DNA of 64,000 bases from Litorimonas sp051251645. GTDB lineage: Bacteria; Pseudomonadota; Alphaproteobacteria; Caulobacterales; Maricaulaceae. Both the position numbers and the translations under genes were made by a program. Position 1 is the stretch's first letter. Each line of letters opens with the position of its first letter. The stretch spans positions 192,801 to 256,800 of the forward strand of contig JBPOEY010000004.1 of assembly GCA_051251645.1 (NCBI GenBank), in the 5' to 3' direction. Under the pieces are notes generated by a model. That model ran no database searches. It was not told where the DNA came from and worked only from the letters and a program-made list of their open reading frames with translations. Shown piece by piece: positions 46,062-56,156 of the stretch.

Positions 46062-47882
46062 ATGAAACTATCGACAGCCATATTCGTTGGCGCATTAATG
46101 TTTGGATCGGCGGCATTTGCGCAAGACGGCCAGAAATCGATGGACGAGCTATGGGGCGAAACAGCAGAGCCTCAGGTCAATTTGGCAAACGCCGAGCGCG
46201 GCGATTGGTTCTCCAAAGACAAATATTCCATGTTTATTCACTGGGGGCTTTACTCCGTCCCTGCGGGAGAATGGAAAGGGAAGACCTATTACGGTATCTC
46301 TGAATGGCTGATGTCCAATCGCGTCGCGGATATTCCTGTCGATGATTATAAGATGATCGCAAGCGAGTTTAACCCGACGGCGTTTGATGCCAAGGCATGG
46401 GTGCAACTCGCTGTCGACTCGGGTATGAAGAATATTGTCATCACGTCAAAGCACCATGAGGGCTTCGCGATGTATGACTCTGCGGCCAGCACATATGATA
46501 TTGCTGATGCCTCCCCATTTGACCGTGATCCCTTAAAAGAACTCGCGGATGCGGCGCAGGCGGCGGGTATCGGCCTTGGCTTCTACTATTCCCAGCGACA
46601 GGATTGGTATGAGCAGGGCGGCGCGGGTGTCGCATGGGATAGTCCTGATCAGGAAAACGACTTCGAAGAATATTTCAATACGAAAGTCGTGCCGCAAGTC
46701 ACCGAATTGCTGACCAGTTATGGCCCGATCAAAACCGTGTGGTTCGATACGCCGGGCGGCATGACCAAGGAACAATCGCTGCAATTGGTGCATCTTGTTC
46801 GCGACTTGCAACCTTCGGCCATGATCAACAGCCGAATCGGCAATGGCGTAGGCGATTTTCGGACTCTCGGAGATCACAGCCTCTCCCAAGTCAATCATGA
46901 TGGCCTGTGGGAGACGATCGACACGACTAATAATAGCTGGGGTTATGCGTGGTATGATGAGAACTGGAAATCCGGCACGGAAATCATCCGCCGCCTAACT
47001 TCGACTGTCGGTCGGGGCGGAAACTACATGATCAATGTTGGCCCCACCGGAAAAGGGGAAATTCCGCAAGATGCCATGATCGGTCTTCGCAATGCCGGGG
47101 AATGGCTCGAGGATTATGGCCATACCATTTATGGGGCTTCCGCTTCGCCGTGGGGACGCGCGCAATCATGGGGCGACATCACCATGCAAGACAATATGTT
47201 GTACTTGCACGTGTTCGATTGGCCCCTCGACGGTGATATCCACCTCTCTGGGTTGGAAACGAAGATCGCATCAGCGAAATTGGCGGGGAAACGGCTGAAA
47301 CATCGCCGCTCGGAGAATGGCTGGACGACATTCAAACTACCGTCCGATAAACCGGACGGCCTCATTCCGGTCATTGAAGTCAAACTAAAAGGGCCGGTAA
47401 AGGTCGATGACACGCCGGGTGTCGATCCTAGCGTGACAACTGTCCTGAACTCAGCATTTGCAAAGTGTGACGGCTGCAAGAATACCGAAATCCGCTGGAT
47501 GCAGAAATTTGGTGACTGGAATTACGCGAACAATCTCTTGGATTGGGAAACGGGTGCGACTGGGAAGTGGACTGTCGATATCGCTGCGCCCGGACGCTAT
47601 CTACTGAAAGTCAATTACTCTGCCGATGATATCGTTGATTTCAGCGAATGGAACTTCACGTTCAAGGAAGACACATTGATTATGCAGGCTCTCGACACGG
47701 GCGAGCGCAAAAACTCAAAGCGGCAGTCTAAAGGCCGCACACTCTACCGGTATCGCACCGATACAATTGGTATTGTTACGCTTCCGGCGGGCCAGCAAGA
47801 CATTATGATTTCGCCCAAAGGATCTGTAGTCGGGGGCGGCATAAATTTACAGGCCATCTCCCTGACACCTGTCGAGGATTAG
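46062..47882 (+). CDS. GH29 alpha-L-fucosidase with C-terminal beta-domain
   Basis: 606 residues from the ATG at 46062 (AGGTG upstream; the frame is open from a TTG at 46017). Sec signal cleaved after AAFA, so periplasmic and soluble. HWGLY at 60-64, SKHHEGF at 129-135, nucleophile Asp229 in TVWFDTPG. A C-terminal region of about 140 residues (GRYLLKVNYSAD, INLQAISLTPVED) resembles that of the GH29 at 14504, so these two form a subgroup. A CDGCKN pair near residue 470 (two cysteines three apart) lies in the linker. Confidence 0.92.
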   Translation: MKLSTAIFVGALMFGSAAFAQDGQKSMDELWGETAEPQVNLANAERGDWFSKDKYSMFIHWGLYSVPAGEWKGKTYYGISEWLMSNRVADIPVDDYKMIASEFNPTAFDAKAWVQLAVDSGMKNIVITSKHHEGFAMYDSAASTYDIADASPFDRDPLKELADAAQAAGIGLGFYYSQRQDWYEQGGAGVAWDSPDQENDFEEYFNTKVVPQVTELLTSYGPIKTVWFDTPGGMTKEQSLQLVHLVRDLQPSAMINSRIGNGVGDFRTLGDHSLSQVNHDGLWETIDTTNNSWGYAWYDENWKSGTEIIRRLTSTVGRGGNYMINVGPTGKGEIPQDAMIGLRNAGEWLEDYGHTIYGASASPWGRAQSWGDITMQDNMLYLHVFDWPLDGDIHLSGLETKIASAKLAGKRLKHRRSENGWTTFKLPSDKPDGLIPVIEVKLKGPVKVDDTPGVDPSVTTVLNSAFAKCDGCKNTEIRWMQKFGDWNYANNLLDWETGATGKWTVDIAAPGRYLLKVNYSADDIVDFSEWNFTFKEDTLIMQALDTGERKNSKRQSKGRTLYRYRTDTIGIVTLPAGQQDIMISPKGSVVGGGINLQAISLTPVED

Positions 47883-47885
47883 CCG

Positions 47886-50090
47886 ATGCAAACGCTGCCC
47901 CCCATCACGCTCCAAACACGGCGCAGATTTCTGCAAGTCAGCACGAGCCTCGTCGGCGCGATGACATTGCCTCTGCTGGCGGCTAGCTGCGCCACTGGGG
48001 CCGATGTGGGCGCGACTGATGCAGACTTTTACGTAGCGACTGACGGAAATGACGCCGCGGACGGCAAAACGCTCAGGACTGCCTTTGCGACTCTGGAACG
48101 CGCGAGAGATGCGGTCCGTGACTTTAAGGGCAGCACAGCTCAAGACCATATCAGAGTGCTCATTCGCGGAGGGCGATACCAACTCAATTATACTGTTCTA
48201 TTTGATTTGAACGATTCTATCGAAGGTGATCGTACGATTACCTATGCGGCCTATCCCGGCGAGATTCCCTTATTCAGCGCCGGCACACAAATCAGGGGCT
48301 GGACAAAAGCGCCGTATGATCTGCCTGACTTACCGGAGGCCGCGCGCGGCAACGTTCTCGTCGCCAATGTGTCGGGCGATTTCAAAACGCTCTATGACGC
48401 CGATGGACGATTGACGCGTGCAAGCGGTGAGCCGTTTATTCCAACAAAAAAGGGTAAATCCGACGTCATCCATTTTCCGCAAGGTGCGATCAAGGATTGG
48501 GATAATTTGGACGATGTCGAGGTATTCGTTCGTCCTCACCATGCTTGGATCGTCAACGTGTTGCCGCTCAAATCCGTCGACACAAAAAAACAAATTGCGA
48601 CCACCAAAATCAAAGCGACCTATGGGATCAGCCCTCTGCATTTCCTGAAAGACGTCAAGAATTGCTTTGTCGAAAACGTCATCGAGGGTCTGGATGCGCC
48701 AGGAAAATGGGTGCTGAACTCGAAGACTGGGAAGCTCTACCTATGGCCGCGCAATGAATCCGCTATCTATGCGCCTCAGTTGAGAGAGCTGGTTAAAGTC
48801 CAAGGCGACATTAACAAAATGGGCCCTGTCGACGTTCCCGTGACAAACCTTCACTTCATTGGTTTGAGCTTTATGCATGGCGAGCGTCCGACGCCAGCAG
48901 ATAATGATGCCGGCGTTCAGCATGATTGGGAAATGTACGACAAGGATCACGCGATGGTCCGGTTCCGCGGAACCGAAAATTGCTCGATAAAAGATTGCCA
49001 TTTTGCTCATAGTGGCGGCGGCGCTTTGCGCCTTGATCTGCATGCTATGAATAACGAGATTTCCGGCAATCATATTGAGGAAATCGGTACGACGGGCATT
49101 TTCCTTTGCGGCTACGGTCCAGGAACAAAAGACGTGAATAAGGACAACCTCGTCTACAATAATCACATCCATCACACGGGCCGGATTTTGTCGCACGGAT
49201 CAGGTATATTGGTTTGGCAGAGCGGAAACAACAAGGTCGCCAATAATCTGATCCATAACACGCCCTATACTGGCTTGATTATCTCCGGTGTTATGAGTGC
49301 CTTCTTCGCCAAGAAAAATGACAGGGAACTCGTCCGCACCGTTCGCTGGCACGAGGTCAAAGGTGAGGCAGGTCAGATGTCCCGCAAGGACACAGAGCCT
49401 TATCTGCACACGCGCGACAACGTTTTCGAATATAATGAAATTCATCACGCGATGGAGGCGCTCGGCGATGGTAATGCCATCTACATTCGCGGCGCGGGTC
49501 CAGGTAACATTATCCGCCGCAACTATGTCCATCACCTCGTCGCCCCGATGATCATGCAGGCGGCTATTCGAACGGATGGCGGTCAACGGGATACGCTTAT
49601 AACCGAAAACATCGTCTATAAATGTACGTCTCAGGGCATCTTGCTGAAGCTCAATAACGAAGCGACGAACAATATTATCGCGGACATCATCGCGCCGCCG
49701 CGCGGTTATTATATGTCCCTGCGAGAGGGGCCATTAACAGGCGCCAACATCTCGAAAAACATCTTTTATGCGTCGGGCGATGAATGCGTGTTTGTCGATG
49801 TGTTGCCGCCGCGGCGCGAAGGGCTGTCCGAAGATCGCCGGGGGAGAGCGCTGGCCCGAACGCAAGATGCAGATATGGATCAGAACATCTATTACTGCGC
49901 GGGCAAACCTGAATTGGGTCCTGCCTGGATTACAAAACAGCAGGCCGTTGGTGTCGACCAGAACAGCCTTGCGGCGAATCCGATGTTTGTAGATCCGGAG
50001 AATGGAGACTTTCGATTTGCGGCTAATTCTCCCGCTCACAAGATGGGTATCAAACCTATCGACATGTCGGCGATCGGGTTGAGGACATAA
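47886..50090 (+). CDS. Right-handed parallel beta-helix protein (GH141-like), Tat-exported
   Basis: 734 residues, 3 bp after the fucosidase stop. The N-terminus TRRRFLQVSTSLVGAM is a twin-arginine signal with a possible lipobox (LAASC). After it come the DFYVATDGNDAADGKTLRTAFATLERARDAV-type opening (a beta-helix cap), LSAGTQIRGW-like segment, ENVIEGLDAPGKWVLNSKTGKLYLWP, and helix repeats such as ENCSIKDCHFAHSGGGALRL. This pattern is that of beta-helix proteins including GH141. No PDZ domain, unlike the protein at 18301. Probable side-chain or fucan-cleaving enzyme; activity not proven. Confidence 0.78.
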   Translation: MQTLPPITLQTRRRFLQVSTSLVGAMTLPLLAASCATGADVGATDADFYVATDGNDAADGKTLRTAFATLERARDAVRDFKGSTAQDHIRVLIRGGRYQLNYTVLFDLNDSIEGDRTITYAAYPGEIPLFSAGTQIRGWTKAPYDLPDLPEAARGNVLVANVSGDFKTLYDADGRLTRASGEPFIPTKKGKSDVIHFPQGAIKDWDNLDDVEVFVRPHHAWIVNVLPLKSVDTKKQIATTKIKATYGISPLHFLKDVKNCFVENVIEGLDAPGKWVLNSKTGKLYLWPRNESAIYAPQLRELVKVQGDINKMGPVDVPVTNLHFIGLSFMHGERPTPADNDAGVQHDWEMYDKDHAMVRFRGTENCSIKDCHFAHSGGGALRLDLHAMNNEISGNHIEEIGTTGIFLCGYGPGTKDVNKDNLVYNNHIHHTGRILSHGSGILVWQSGNNKVANNLIHNTPYTGLIISGVMSAFFAKKNDRELVRTVRWHEVKGEAGQMSRKDTEPYLHTRDNVFEYNEIHHAMEALGDGNAIYIRGAGPGNIIRRNYVHHLVAPMIMQAAIRTDGGQRDTLITENIVYKCTSQGILLKLNNEATNNIIADIIAPPRGYYMSLREGPLTGANISKNIFYASGDECVFVDVLPPRREGLSEDRRGRALARTQDADMDQNIYYCAGKPELGPAWITKQQAVGVDQNSLAANPMFVDPENGDFRFAANSPAHKMGIKPIDMSAIGLRT

Positions 50091-50091
50091 T

Positions 50092-51684
50092 ATGCGCGGA
50101 TTGCTGACGATATGCCTCGTGGCCTGTGCGGCGTTTTCTCTAGGGTCGTGCTCAACAGCGCAGGACGTGGAGACGTCATTAACAGCAAAGCCAAATATTA
50201 TCGTGATCTTGGCTGACGATATGCGCGCGGATGCCACCGGTCATTCGGGAAGCCCGATTATCCAGACGCCCAACATCGACAGACTGGCGGCAAATGGCAC
50301 CGTTTTCGAAAATGCCTTTGCAACCAGCGCTGTCTGTACACCCAGCCGCACGTCTCTGCTGACCGGACAGTATGAACGTCGGCACGGCATTAATTTCAAT
50401 TCTCAAAGCAGCCTGTCCAATGAGGCGTGGCAGCAAACCTATCCAATGCTGATGAAGCAAGCCGGGTACTTTGCCGGCTATATCGGCAAAAACCATACTG
50501 CGATTGGAAGAAATGAGGACGGCGTCACGGGCTATAATAGCGGCGTCATGGATACGAGTTTTGACTACTGGTATGCCAGCCATAAACATCTCGGCTTCTA
50601 TCCCAAAGACAGAGAGCAGCACGCGATCTTCAAGAATGCAGAATCTGATACACAAGTTGAAATTATCGAAGAAGGCGTGGAAAATTTCATGGCGCCGAAT
50701 GAGGCGTTTCAAGCGGGTTACGATTTTCTGGATAGCCGACCCAAAGATCAACCGTTCGTTCTGCTGATAAACTTCAATGTACCGCATGCAAATGGGACAT
50801 TGTCGATGGAACAGCGCGAAAGTGATTTGGAACTCTACAAATCAATTTACAGGGACCAGATTGAACAAATCACGCTTCCGAGCAGCTTTGTTAGCGAAAA
50901 CGATATTGCTCAGCCAAAATTGCCGTCCAATGTCCATAACGGAAAATATCTATTTACCTATGATTATGCCAAAGAAGCGGACACGCTAACTGAACATAAA
51001 ATTCGTGAGATGCAGACTATTTCCGGCATTGATAAGATGATTGGGAAACTGTTTGCGCGCTTAGATGCGCAAGGCATCTCGGAGAAGACGATCATCATCT
51101 TTGCGTCTGATCACGGTCTGATGCATGGGGAATTTGGCCTGCGCGGCAAAGTCTTTCTCTATGACCCCTCCGTTAAAATTCCTCTTATCGTGTATAATCC
51201 GCAAACGAAAGATGACGATCAAGTTGCTGCTAATTCTGATCTCGTCGCTCTCATCGATATAGGGCCGACCGTTTTGGATTTGGCAGGGCTTCCGGTCCCA
51301 GATTACATGCAGGGGGATAGTCTGAAGCCTCTCATGAGAGGCGAGCCAGCAGACTGGCGGAATGAGCTTTTTCTCGAAAACATGATGACCATTCAGAACT
51401 ATCCGAGAATGGAAGGCGTTAGAACGCGCAAGTGGAAATATATTCGCTACTTCGACAAAGCAAATGATGGGAAATATGCCGATATGATCAACGCGTCTAT
51501 CAATGGAGAAGCGCCGATCTATGAGGAATTGTTCGATCTGGAAAATGATCCGGGCGAGACACGTAATGTTATCGACGTCGAGGCCAATACCGCCATCGCC
51601 GACACACTTAGGGCTGAGAATATACGCCTTGTGAAGACGCTTCGCGGCGAGGGCCAGCTGACGACATATTCGAACGCAAAGTAG
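50092..51684 (+). CDS. S1-family sulfatase, lipoprotein
   Basis: 530 residues, starting 1 bp after the beta-helix stop, so in one operon with it. Lipobox LGSC (Cys20). DD ligands in ILADDMRADATG, formylglycine Cys82 in VCTPSRTSLLTG, GKNHTAIG, INFNVPHANG and ASDHGLMHGEFGLRGK. The last motifs place it in the iduronate-2-sulfatase/choline-sulfatase-like branch (SDHG..GEHG type), so it probably attacks a different sulfate position from the others. Followed after 53 bp by a second sulfatase. Confidence 0.92.
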   Translation: MRGLLTICLVACAAFSLGSCSTAQDVETSLTAKPNIIVILADDMRADATGHSGSPIIQTPNIDRLAANGTVFENAFATSAVCTPSRTSLLTGQYERRHGINFNSQSSLSNEAWQQTYPMLMKQAGYFAGYIGKNHTAIGRNEDGVTGYNSGVMDTSFDYWYASHKHLGFYPKDREQHAIFKNAESDTQVEIIEEGVENFMAPNEAFQAGYDFLDSRPKDQPFVLLINFNVPHANGTLSMEQRESDLELYKSIYRDQIEQITLPSSFVSENDIAQPKLPSNVHNGKYLFTYDYAKEADTLTEHKIREMQTISGIDKMIGKLFARLDAQGISEKTIIIFASDHGLMHGEFGLRGKVFLYDPSVKIPLIVYNPQTKDDDQVAANSDLVALIDIGPTVLDLAGLPVPDYMQGDSLKPLMRGEPADWRNELFLENMMTIQNYPRMEGVRTRKWKYIRYFDKANDGKYADMINASINGEAPIYEELFDLENDPGETRNVIDVEANTAIADTLRAENIRLVKTLRGEGQLTTYSNAK

Positions 51685-51737
51685 CGGATTTAGATCGCCT
51701 TTTCAGAATGCGCGACGAACCGAATAGGAAGTAAGAG

Positions 51738-53636
51738 ATGATTATACGTCCGAGATATAACAACAGATCAGTACTGCTTTGTATCGCCTTTGTAGCTGTC
51801 CTCGGCCTCGCTTCCTGCGCGACCGAAGCCGCATTAGACACAGACCTCGAAAGGTCTGCAGAGACGAACCGGCCGAACATTATTTTGGTGATGACCGATG
51901 ACCAAGGTTATGGCGACCTTGGTATTAACGATAACCCTATCATTCAGACGCCCGTCATTGATCAATTCGCATCGGAAAGTGTCAGCTTCACCAATTTCCA
52001 CGTTGACCCGACGTGCTCGCCGACTCGTTCGGCTTTAATGAGCGGTAAATATTCTATGCGGGCCGGTGTCTGGCATACCGTTATGGGCCGTCACATGTTA
52101 TCAGATAATCACTATACGCTTCCAGAAATTTTGAAGGATGCGGGGTACGACACTGCCATGATGGGCAAGTGGCACTTAGGCGACAATTACCCGTTCCGGC
52201 CTCAGGATCAGGGGTTTGATCACGTTGTTATTCACGGCGGCGGCGGTGTCGGCCAAACACCGGATTATTGGGGCAACACACAGTTTGACGATACGTTCTA
52301 CGTTAATGGCGAGGAGAAAGGTTACTCGGGATTCGCGACAGATGTCTGGTTCGATGAGGCCATCGATTACGTGCGTTTGAAAGCGGAAGAGCAGCAACCG
52401 TTCTTTCTCTATGTGTCGACTAATGCGCCCCATACACCTTACCGCGCGCCAGAAGCCTATGCACAGCCTTACAGGGATTTAGGCCTGCCGGAAAATATGG
52501 CCCATTTCTACGGTATGATCACGAATATCGACGACAATATGGATCGGCTTCTGAAGGCTGTCAGCGCCGAGGAAATTGAAGACAATACAATCATTATCTT
52601 CATGACAGATAATGGATCGAGCTATGCTGCAAAGAAAAAAGGCGAGCCATTAGATATTTTACCGGACGCCGTTAAAGCGCAATTTGGCGAGGCGCTGACC
52701 ACGCTAAATGCGGGGATGCGCGCCGGTAAGGCATCCACTTATGATGGCGGTCATCGTGTCCCATTTTACATCAAATGGCCGGGCGGAAAGTTCAAATCGC
52801 CCGCGCAGGTCAATGACCTGTCCGCACATATCGATATCCTACCAACATTGCTCGACTTGGCTGGCCTTGACGCGGACGGTCTGGATACGGACGGGATAAG
52901 CCTGACGCCGGCCATCCAAGACGGTCAGGTCCTTCCTGACCGCACGCTGGTTGTGACAAACCAACGGGTTCTCAACCCGGACCCACAGCGACCCTATGCG
53001 GTTATGCAAGGGGATTGGCGCTATGTACATGCTGCTGAAACAGGCGGCACGGAACTGTTCGATGTCTCGATTGATCCGGGGCAGACGAACGATATAAGTG
53101 CGGATCACCCAGCCCGGGTTGCGGCAATGTCGGATGCTTATGACGCATGGTGGCAACATGTCACAGCGGCTGGTACACCGACGACGCGTATCGTTATCGG
53201 ATCTGACCGCGAAAACCCGAGCCGCTTAACGGCAATGGATGTGCTCGCACCAAACACAGGGCAAGTGCCGTGGTGGCCCGGCTTTGCATTTGAAAGCAAT
53301 GATGAATGGACAAAGGGCTGGGTTGGCAATGAAGACAAGTTCCAAGTCTCGCCTTGGGCTCTAAAGGTCGAAGAGGCCGGGACATATAAGCTGTCGCTTT
53401 ATGTCCATGATAAACCTGCCGGAAAGGTTGTTCCGAACACTTACGCCCATTTGAAACTAGGTGATCAAACCCTCACTTCCAATGTCCAATCCGGTAGTAT
53501 CTCCGCAGACTTTGTGACCGATCTTGATGCGGGTAATGTGGACGTCGAAGCGTGGTTTGATGACCAAGCGGACGGTTCCGCGACAGGCGGGAGACTGCCA
53601 GCGTTCTTTATGTATGCTGAGAGACTTGAGGATTGA
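51738..53636 (+). CDS. S1-family sulfatase, lipoprotein, long form with extra C-terminal domain
   Basis: 632 residues; GGAAGTAAGAG precedes the ATG. Lipobox LASC (Cys27), DD in VMTDDQGYGD, formylglycine Cys93 in TCSPTRSALMSG, GKWHLGDNYPFRPQDQGF and GGGVGQTPDYWGN. The final ~140 residues (LTAMDVLAPNTG, YVHDKPAGKVVP) match the extra domain of the sulfatases at 16402 and 32637; with the rest of the body they form one paralogous group. The following GH29 begins 50 bp later. Confidence 0.93.
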   Translation: MIIRPRYNNRSVLLCIAFVAVLGLASCATEAALDTDLERSAETNRPNIILVMTDDQGYGDLGINDNPIIQTPVIDQFASESVSFTNFHVDPTCSPTRSALMSGKYSMRAGVWHTVMGRHMLSDNHYTLPEILKDAGYDTAMMGKWHLGDNYPFRPQDQGFDHVVIHGGGGVGQTPDYWGNTQFDDTFYVNGEEKGYSGFATDVWFDEAIDYVRLKAEEQQPFFLYVSTNAPHTPYRAPEAYAQPYRDLGLPENMAHFYGMITNIDDNMDRLLKAVSAEEIEDNTIIIFMTDNGSSYAAKKKGEPLDILPDAVKAQFGEALTTLNAGMRAGKASTYDGGHRVPFYIKWPGGKFKSPAQVNDLSAHIDILPTLLDLAGLDADGLDTDGISLTPAIQDGQVLPDRTLVVTNQRVLNPDPQRPYAVMQGDWRYVHAAETGGTELFDVSIDPGQTNDISADHPARVAAMSDAYDAWWQHVTAAGTPTTRIVIGSDRENPSRLTAMDVLAPNTGQVPWWPGFAFESNDEWTKGWVGNEDKFQVSPWALKVEEAGTYKLSLYVHDKPAGKVVPNTYAHLKLGDQTLTSNVQSGSISADFVTDLDAGNVDVEAWFDDQADGSATGGRLPAFFMYAERLED

Positions 53637-53685
53637 TTTCCCGAACACTCTCACAATCCAAATATGCCGACAACAAGAGCTATCT

Positions 53686-55239
53686 ATGACTTTTAAAGCC
53701 AAATCTCTATCGGCCTTCCTCTTGGCGTCGGTTTTGACCGGTGGATGTGCAACGACCGTTCCTGACTATCTGGCCAAGCATAATGCGCTGTCTGAAACCG
53801 AGAAAAAAGAGGTTTACGGCTTCGAGGGGTCCGGCATTCCGGGGTCTCCGGAAATGATTGCCTATACTCAAGAGTGGGAGTCGATGAGTCGCTCCGCCGC
53901 CAAACAACGGGGCCGCGACCGCTTCAATGATAACAAATATGGCATGTTCATTCACTGGGGCCTCTACTCATCGCTAGGCGGTGTTTGGAAAGGCGAGACA
54001 ATGGAAGATGGCGGCGAGGGCCCCACTGTTGCCGAATGGATCATGCGCAGAAAACAAATACCGCGTGCTGAATATGCGGCGCTCGCAAAAGACTTTAATC
54101 CGCAGGGATTCAATGCCGATGAATGGGTTGCCATCGCCAAAGCGGCCGGCATGAAATATATCGTCATGGGGTCGAAGCATCACGAAGGTTTTGCGATGTT
54201 CGACAGCGATGTGAGCGACTTCAATATTGTCGATGCCACGCCGTTCGGCCGCGACGCGATCAAAGAAATGGAAGTTGCAGCCCACAAGGCCGGGCTGGAC
54301 TTCGGAGTCTATTATTCAAACGCGCTGGATTGGCGTGATGGCGGTGACAGCGGGATGAAAGATTATGGGCCGCCGCCGGGCGTAAAGCCCAGACGTGCGC
54401 CGTTCCCCAACACGTTTGATCCGTCTCCGGTTAGCTTTGATGATTATGTGAAGAACAAAGCTCTCCCGCAGGTTGAAGAGTTGGTGGATAATTATAATCT
54501 CAGCCAGATTTGGTTTGATACGCCAGCCTATATTCCGCCTAAATTCAGCATGGAATTTTATAAAACCGTTTATGAGGCCAACCCCGAAATTTTGGTCAAT
54601 TCACGCGTGGGAAATGGCTTCGGCGATATTGGTATTCCTGGTGACAACGTTATCCCGGATGAGGCCAGTTCCAATACGTGGGAAGGGATCGCTACTACGA
54701 ATAATAGCTGGGGATTTAAATCCTATGATACAGATTGGAAGTCGCCGGAAGAAACGCTCTATTGGTTGCTCGCCAATGTCAGCAAAGGCGGCAACTTTCT
54801 GTTAAATGTTGGTCCGGACGGAAACGGCGTCATCCCGCCCAGGTCTGCAGAGAACTTGATCGAAGTCGGCAAATGGCTCGCGGTCAATGGTGAGGCGATC
54901 TACGGCACGAAACCGTGGAAAGTTGATCACGAAGGCCCAACCAAAATTGAGATGAAGGGGACATCCCACCGCGAGAAAAACAAAGCGGACTTCAATTTTC
55001 AAAGCAACGATTTCTGGTTCACGCAAAAAGACGGCAATGTTTATGTGATCGCTTTGGCGCGCCCTGAAGCTAATAGTATTACCGTGACATCTCTCAAGGA
55101 TGAGACTGTTGCCGGCGTGCGCTTGCTGGGCAGCGGCGTAGAGCTTAACTGGGCTCAAGGGCTGGACGGACTGGCTGTGACACTTCCTGCATTCGCTCAG
55201 GATGGGCGTGGATATGCTCTTGAGGTGTCCTTTGAGTAG
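53686..55239 (+). CDS. GH29 alpha-L-fucosidase, lipoprotein
   Basis: 517 residues from the ATG at 53686; the frame stays open to 53524 but that part lies inside the sulfatase gene. Lipobox LTGGC (Cys21). HWGLY at 90-94, SKHHEGF at 163-169, nucleophile Asp278 in SQIWFDTP, VSKGGNFLLNVGPDG. Shares a FEGSGIPGSPEMI N-terminal linker with the GH29 at 24699 (EGSGIVGSPEMI), confirming close paralogy. Followed by the esterase gene after 10 bp. Confidence 0.93.
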   Translation: MTFKAKSLSAFLLASVLTGGCATTVPDYLAKHNALSETEKKEVYGFEGSGIPGSPEMIAYTQEWESMSRSAAKQRGRDRFNDNKYGMFIHWGLYSSLGGVWKGETMEDGGEGPTVAEWIMRRKQIPRAEYAALAKDFNPQGFNADEWVAIAKAAGMKYIVMGSKHHEGFAMFDSDVSDFNIVDATPFGRDAIKEMEVAAHKAGLDFGVYYSNALDWRDGGDSGMKDYGPPPGVKPRRAPFPNTFDPSPVSFDDYVKNKALPQVEELVDNYNLSQIWFDTPAYIPPKFSMEFYKTVYEANPEILVNSRVGNGFGDIGIPGDNVIPDEASSNTWEGIATTNNSWGFKSYDTDWKSPEETLYWLLANVSKGGNFLLNVGPDGNGVIPPRSAENLIEVGKWLAVNGEAIYGTKPWKVDHEGPTKIEMKGTSHREKNKADFNFQSNDFWFTQKDGNVYVIALARPEANSITVTSLKDETVAGVRLLGSGVELNWAQGLDGLAVTLPAFAQDGRGYALEVSFE

Positions 55240-55249
55240 CTGCTTTAAT

Positions 55250-56146
55250 ATGCTGGATCGTCGGGCTTATATCGTGCGTCTGATCGTGTTTGTTGGCTAT
55301 GCGGTGCTTTCGGCCTGCGCAACCAATGAAGCACCAGATAATGCGGATCCTGCACCGATCACACCCGTTTTTATCTTGGCGGGCCAATCCAACATGACCG
55401 GGCAGTCAAAGATCAGCGATGCGCCGCCTGAATATGCCAGCATGCCGAACAATGTTATCTTTTACAACAACACGCAGGTGCTGAACCGCAAGGGATTCCG
55501 CGCGTGGGCGACCAGTGATGCGCCCCGCACCGACGATGATTTTATTTCAAATCGAGGAGAGGGATTTTATGGTCCTGAACTCGGCTTCGCTCATGCAGTC
55601 TCCGATACATATTTGGACCGCGACGTCATCATTATCAAATTCAGCTTAGGCGGCACAGGCATCGATGAATGGAGCCCGGCTTGGGAGGCCGGAAACTTTC
55701 CTGAGCGGTCCCGTAATGCCGCTATCGGCTCGCTGTTTCAGAAATCCCTCGACGCAGTGAAATCAGCAGATATTTCGGGAGCGTATGAGTATAAAGCGTT
55801 GGTCTGGGTCCAAGGTGAAAATGATGCGTTGTCGGCCGAGAATGCAAACAGTTACGGCGACAAATTAACGGAGCTGATCGACGGTTATCGCAGCGCGCTG
55901 GATGCGCCCGACTTGCAAGCAATTGTGGGCGAAATTAACCCGGTCTCGCAAAAACATAAATTCGTCAGGGAGGTTCAAGCCCAGATGGCAAAGGCTGCGG
56001 CGATGGATGACAAAGTCACAATTGTTTCAATGAAAGATCTATCCATGCGCGATGATGGCATCCACGCTGATGCGGCAGGATCGCTCGAGCTGGGACAAAG
56101 GCTCGGAGAGGCATGGCTCGCCAGCCAAATGTCCACAAGCAATTAG
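55250..56146 (+). CDS. SGNH-type carbohydrate esterase (SASA / sialate O-acetylesterase-like), lipoprotein
   Basis: 298 residues from the ATG at 55250 (the frame is open from 55202). Lipobox LSAC (Cys23). The nucleophile block FILAGQSNMTG gives Ser47, and the C-terminal DDGIHADAAG gives the Asp-x-x-His pair typical of the family. WVQGENDA is another family block. In polysaccharide loci these enzymes remove O-acetyl groups. It sits directly behind a GH29 gene and ends 10 bp before the convergent IclR gene. Confidence 0.87.
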   Translation: MLDRRAYIVRLIVFVGYAVLSACATNEAPDNADPAPITPVFILAGQSNMTGQSKISDAPPEYASMPNNVIFYNNTQVLNRKGFRAWATSDAPRTDDDFISNRGEGFYGPELGFAHAVSDTYLDRDVIIIKFSLGGTGIDEWSPAWEAGNFPERSRNAAIGSLFQKSLDAVKSADISGAYEYKALVWVQGENDALSAENANSYGDKLTELIDGYRSALDAPDLQAIVGEINPVSQKHKFVREVQAQMAKAAAMDDKVTIVSMKDLSMRDDGIHADAAGSLELGQRLGEAWLASQMSTSN

Positions 56147-56156
56147 ATCGCGATCA

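Noticed and set aside
53524..53685. N-terminal extension of the GH29 gene overlapping the sulfatase
   Set aside because: The extension has no signal peptide, while the ATG at 53686 gives a clean lipoprotein signal.
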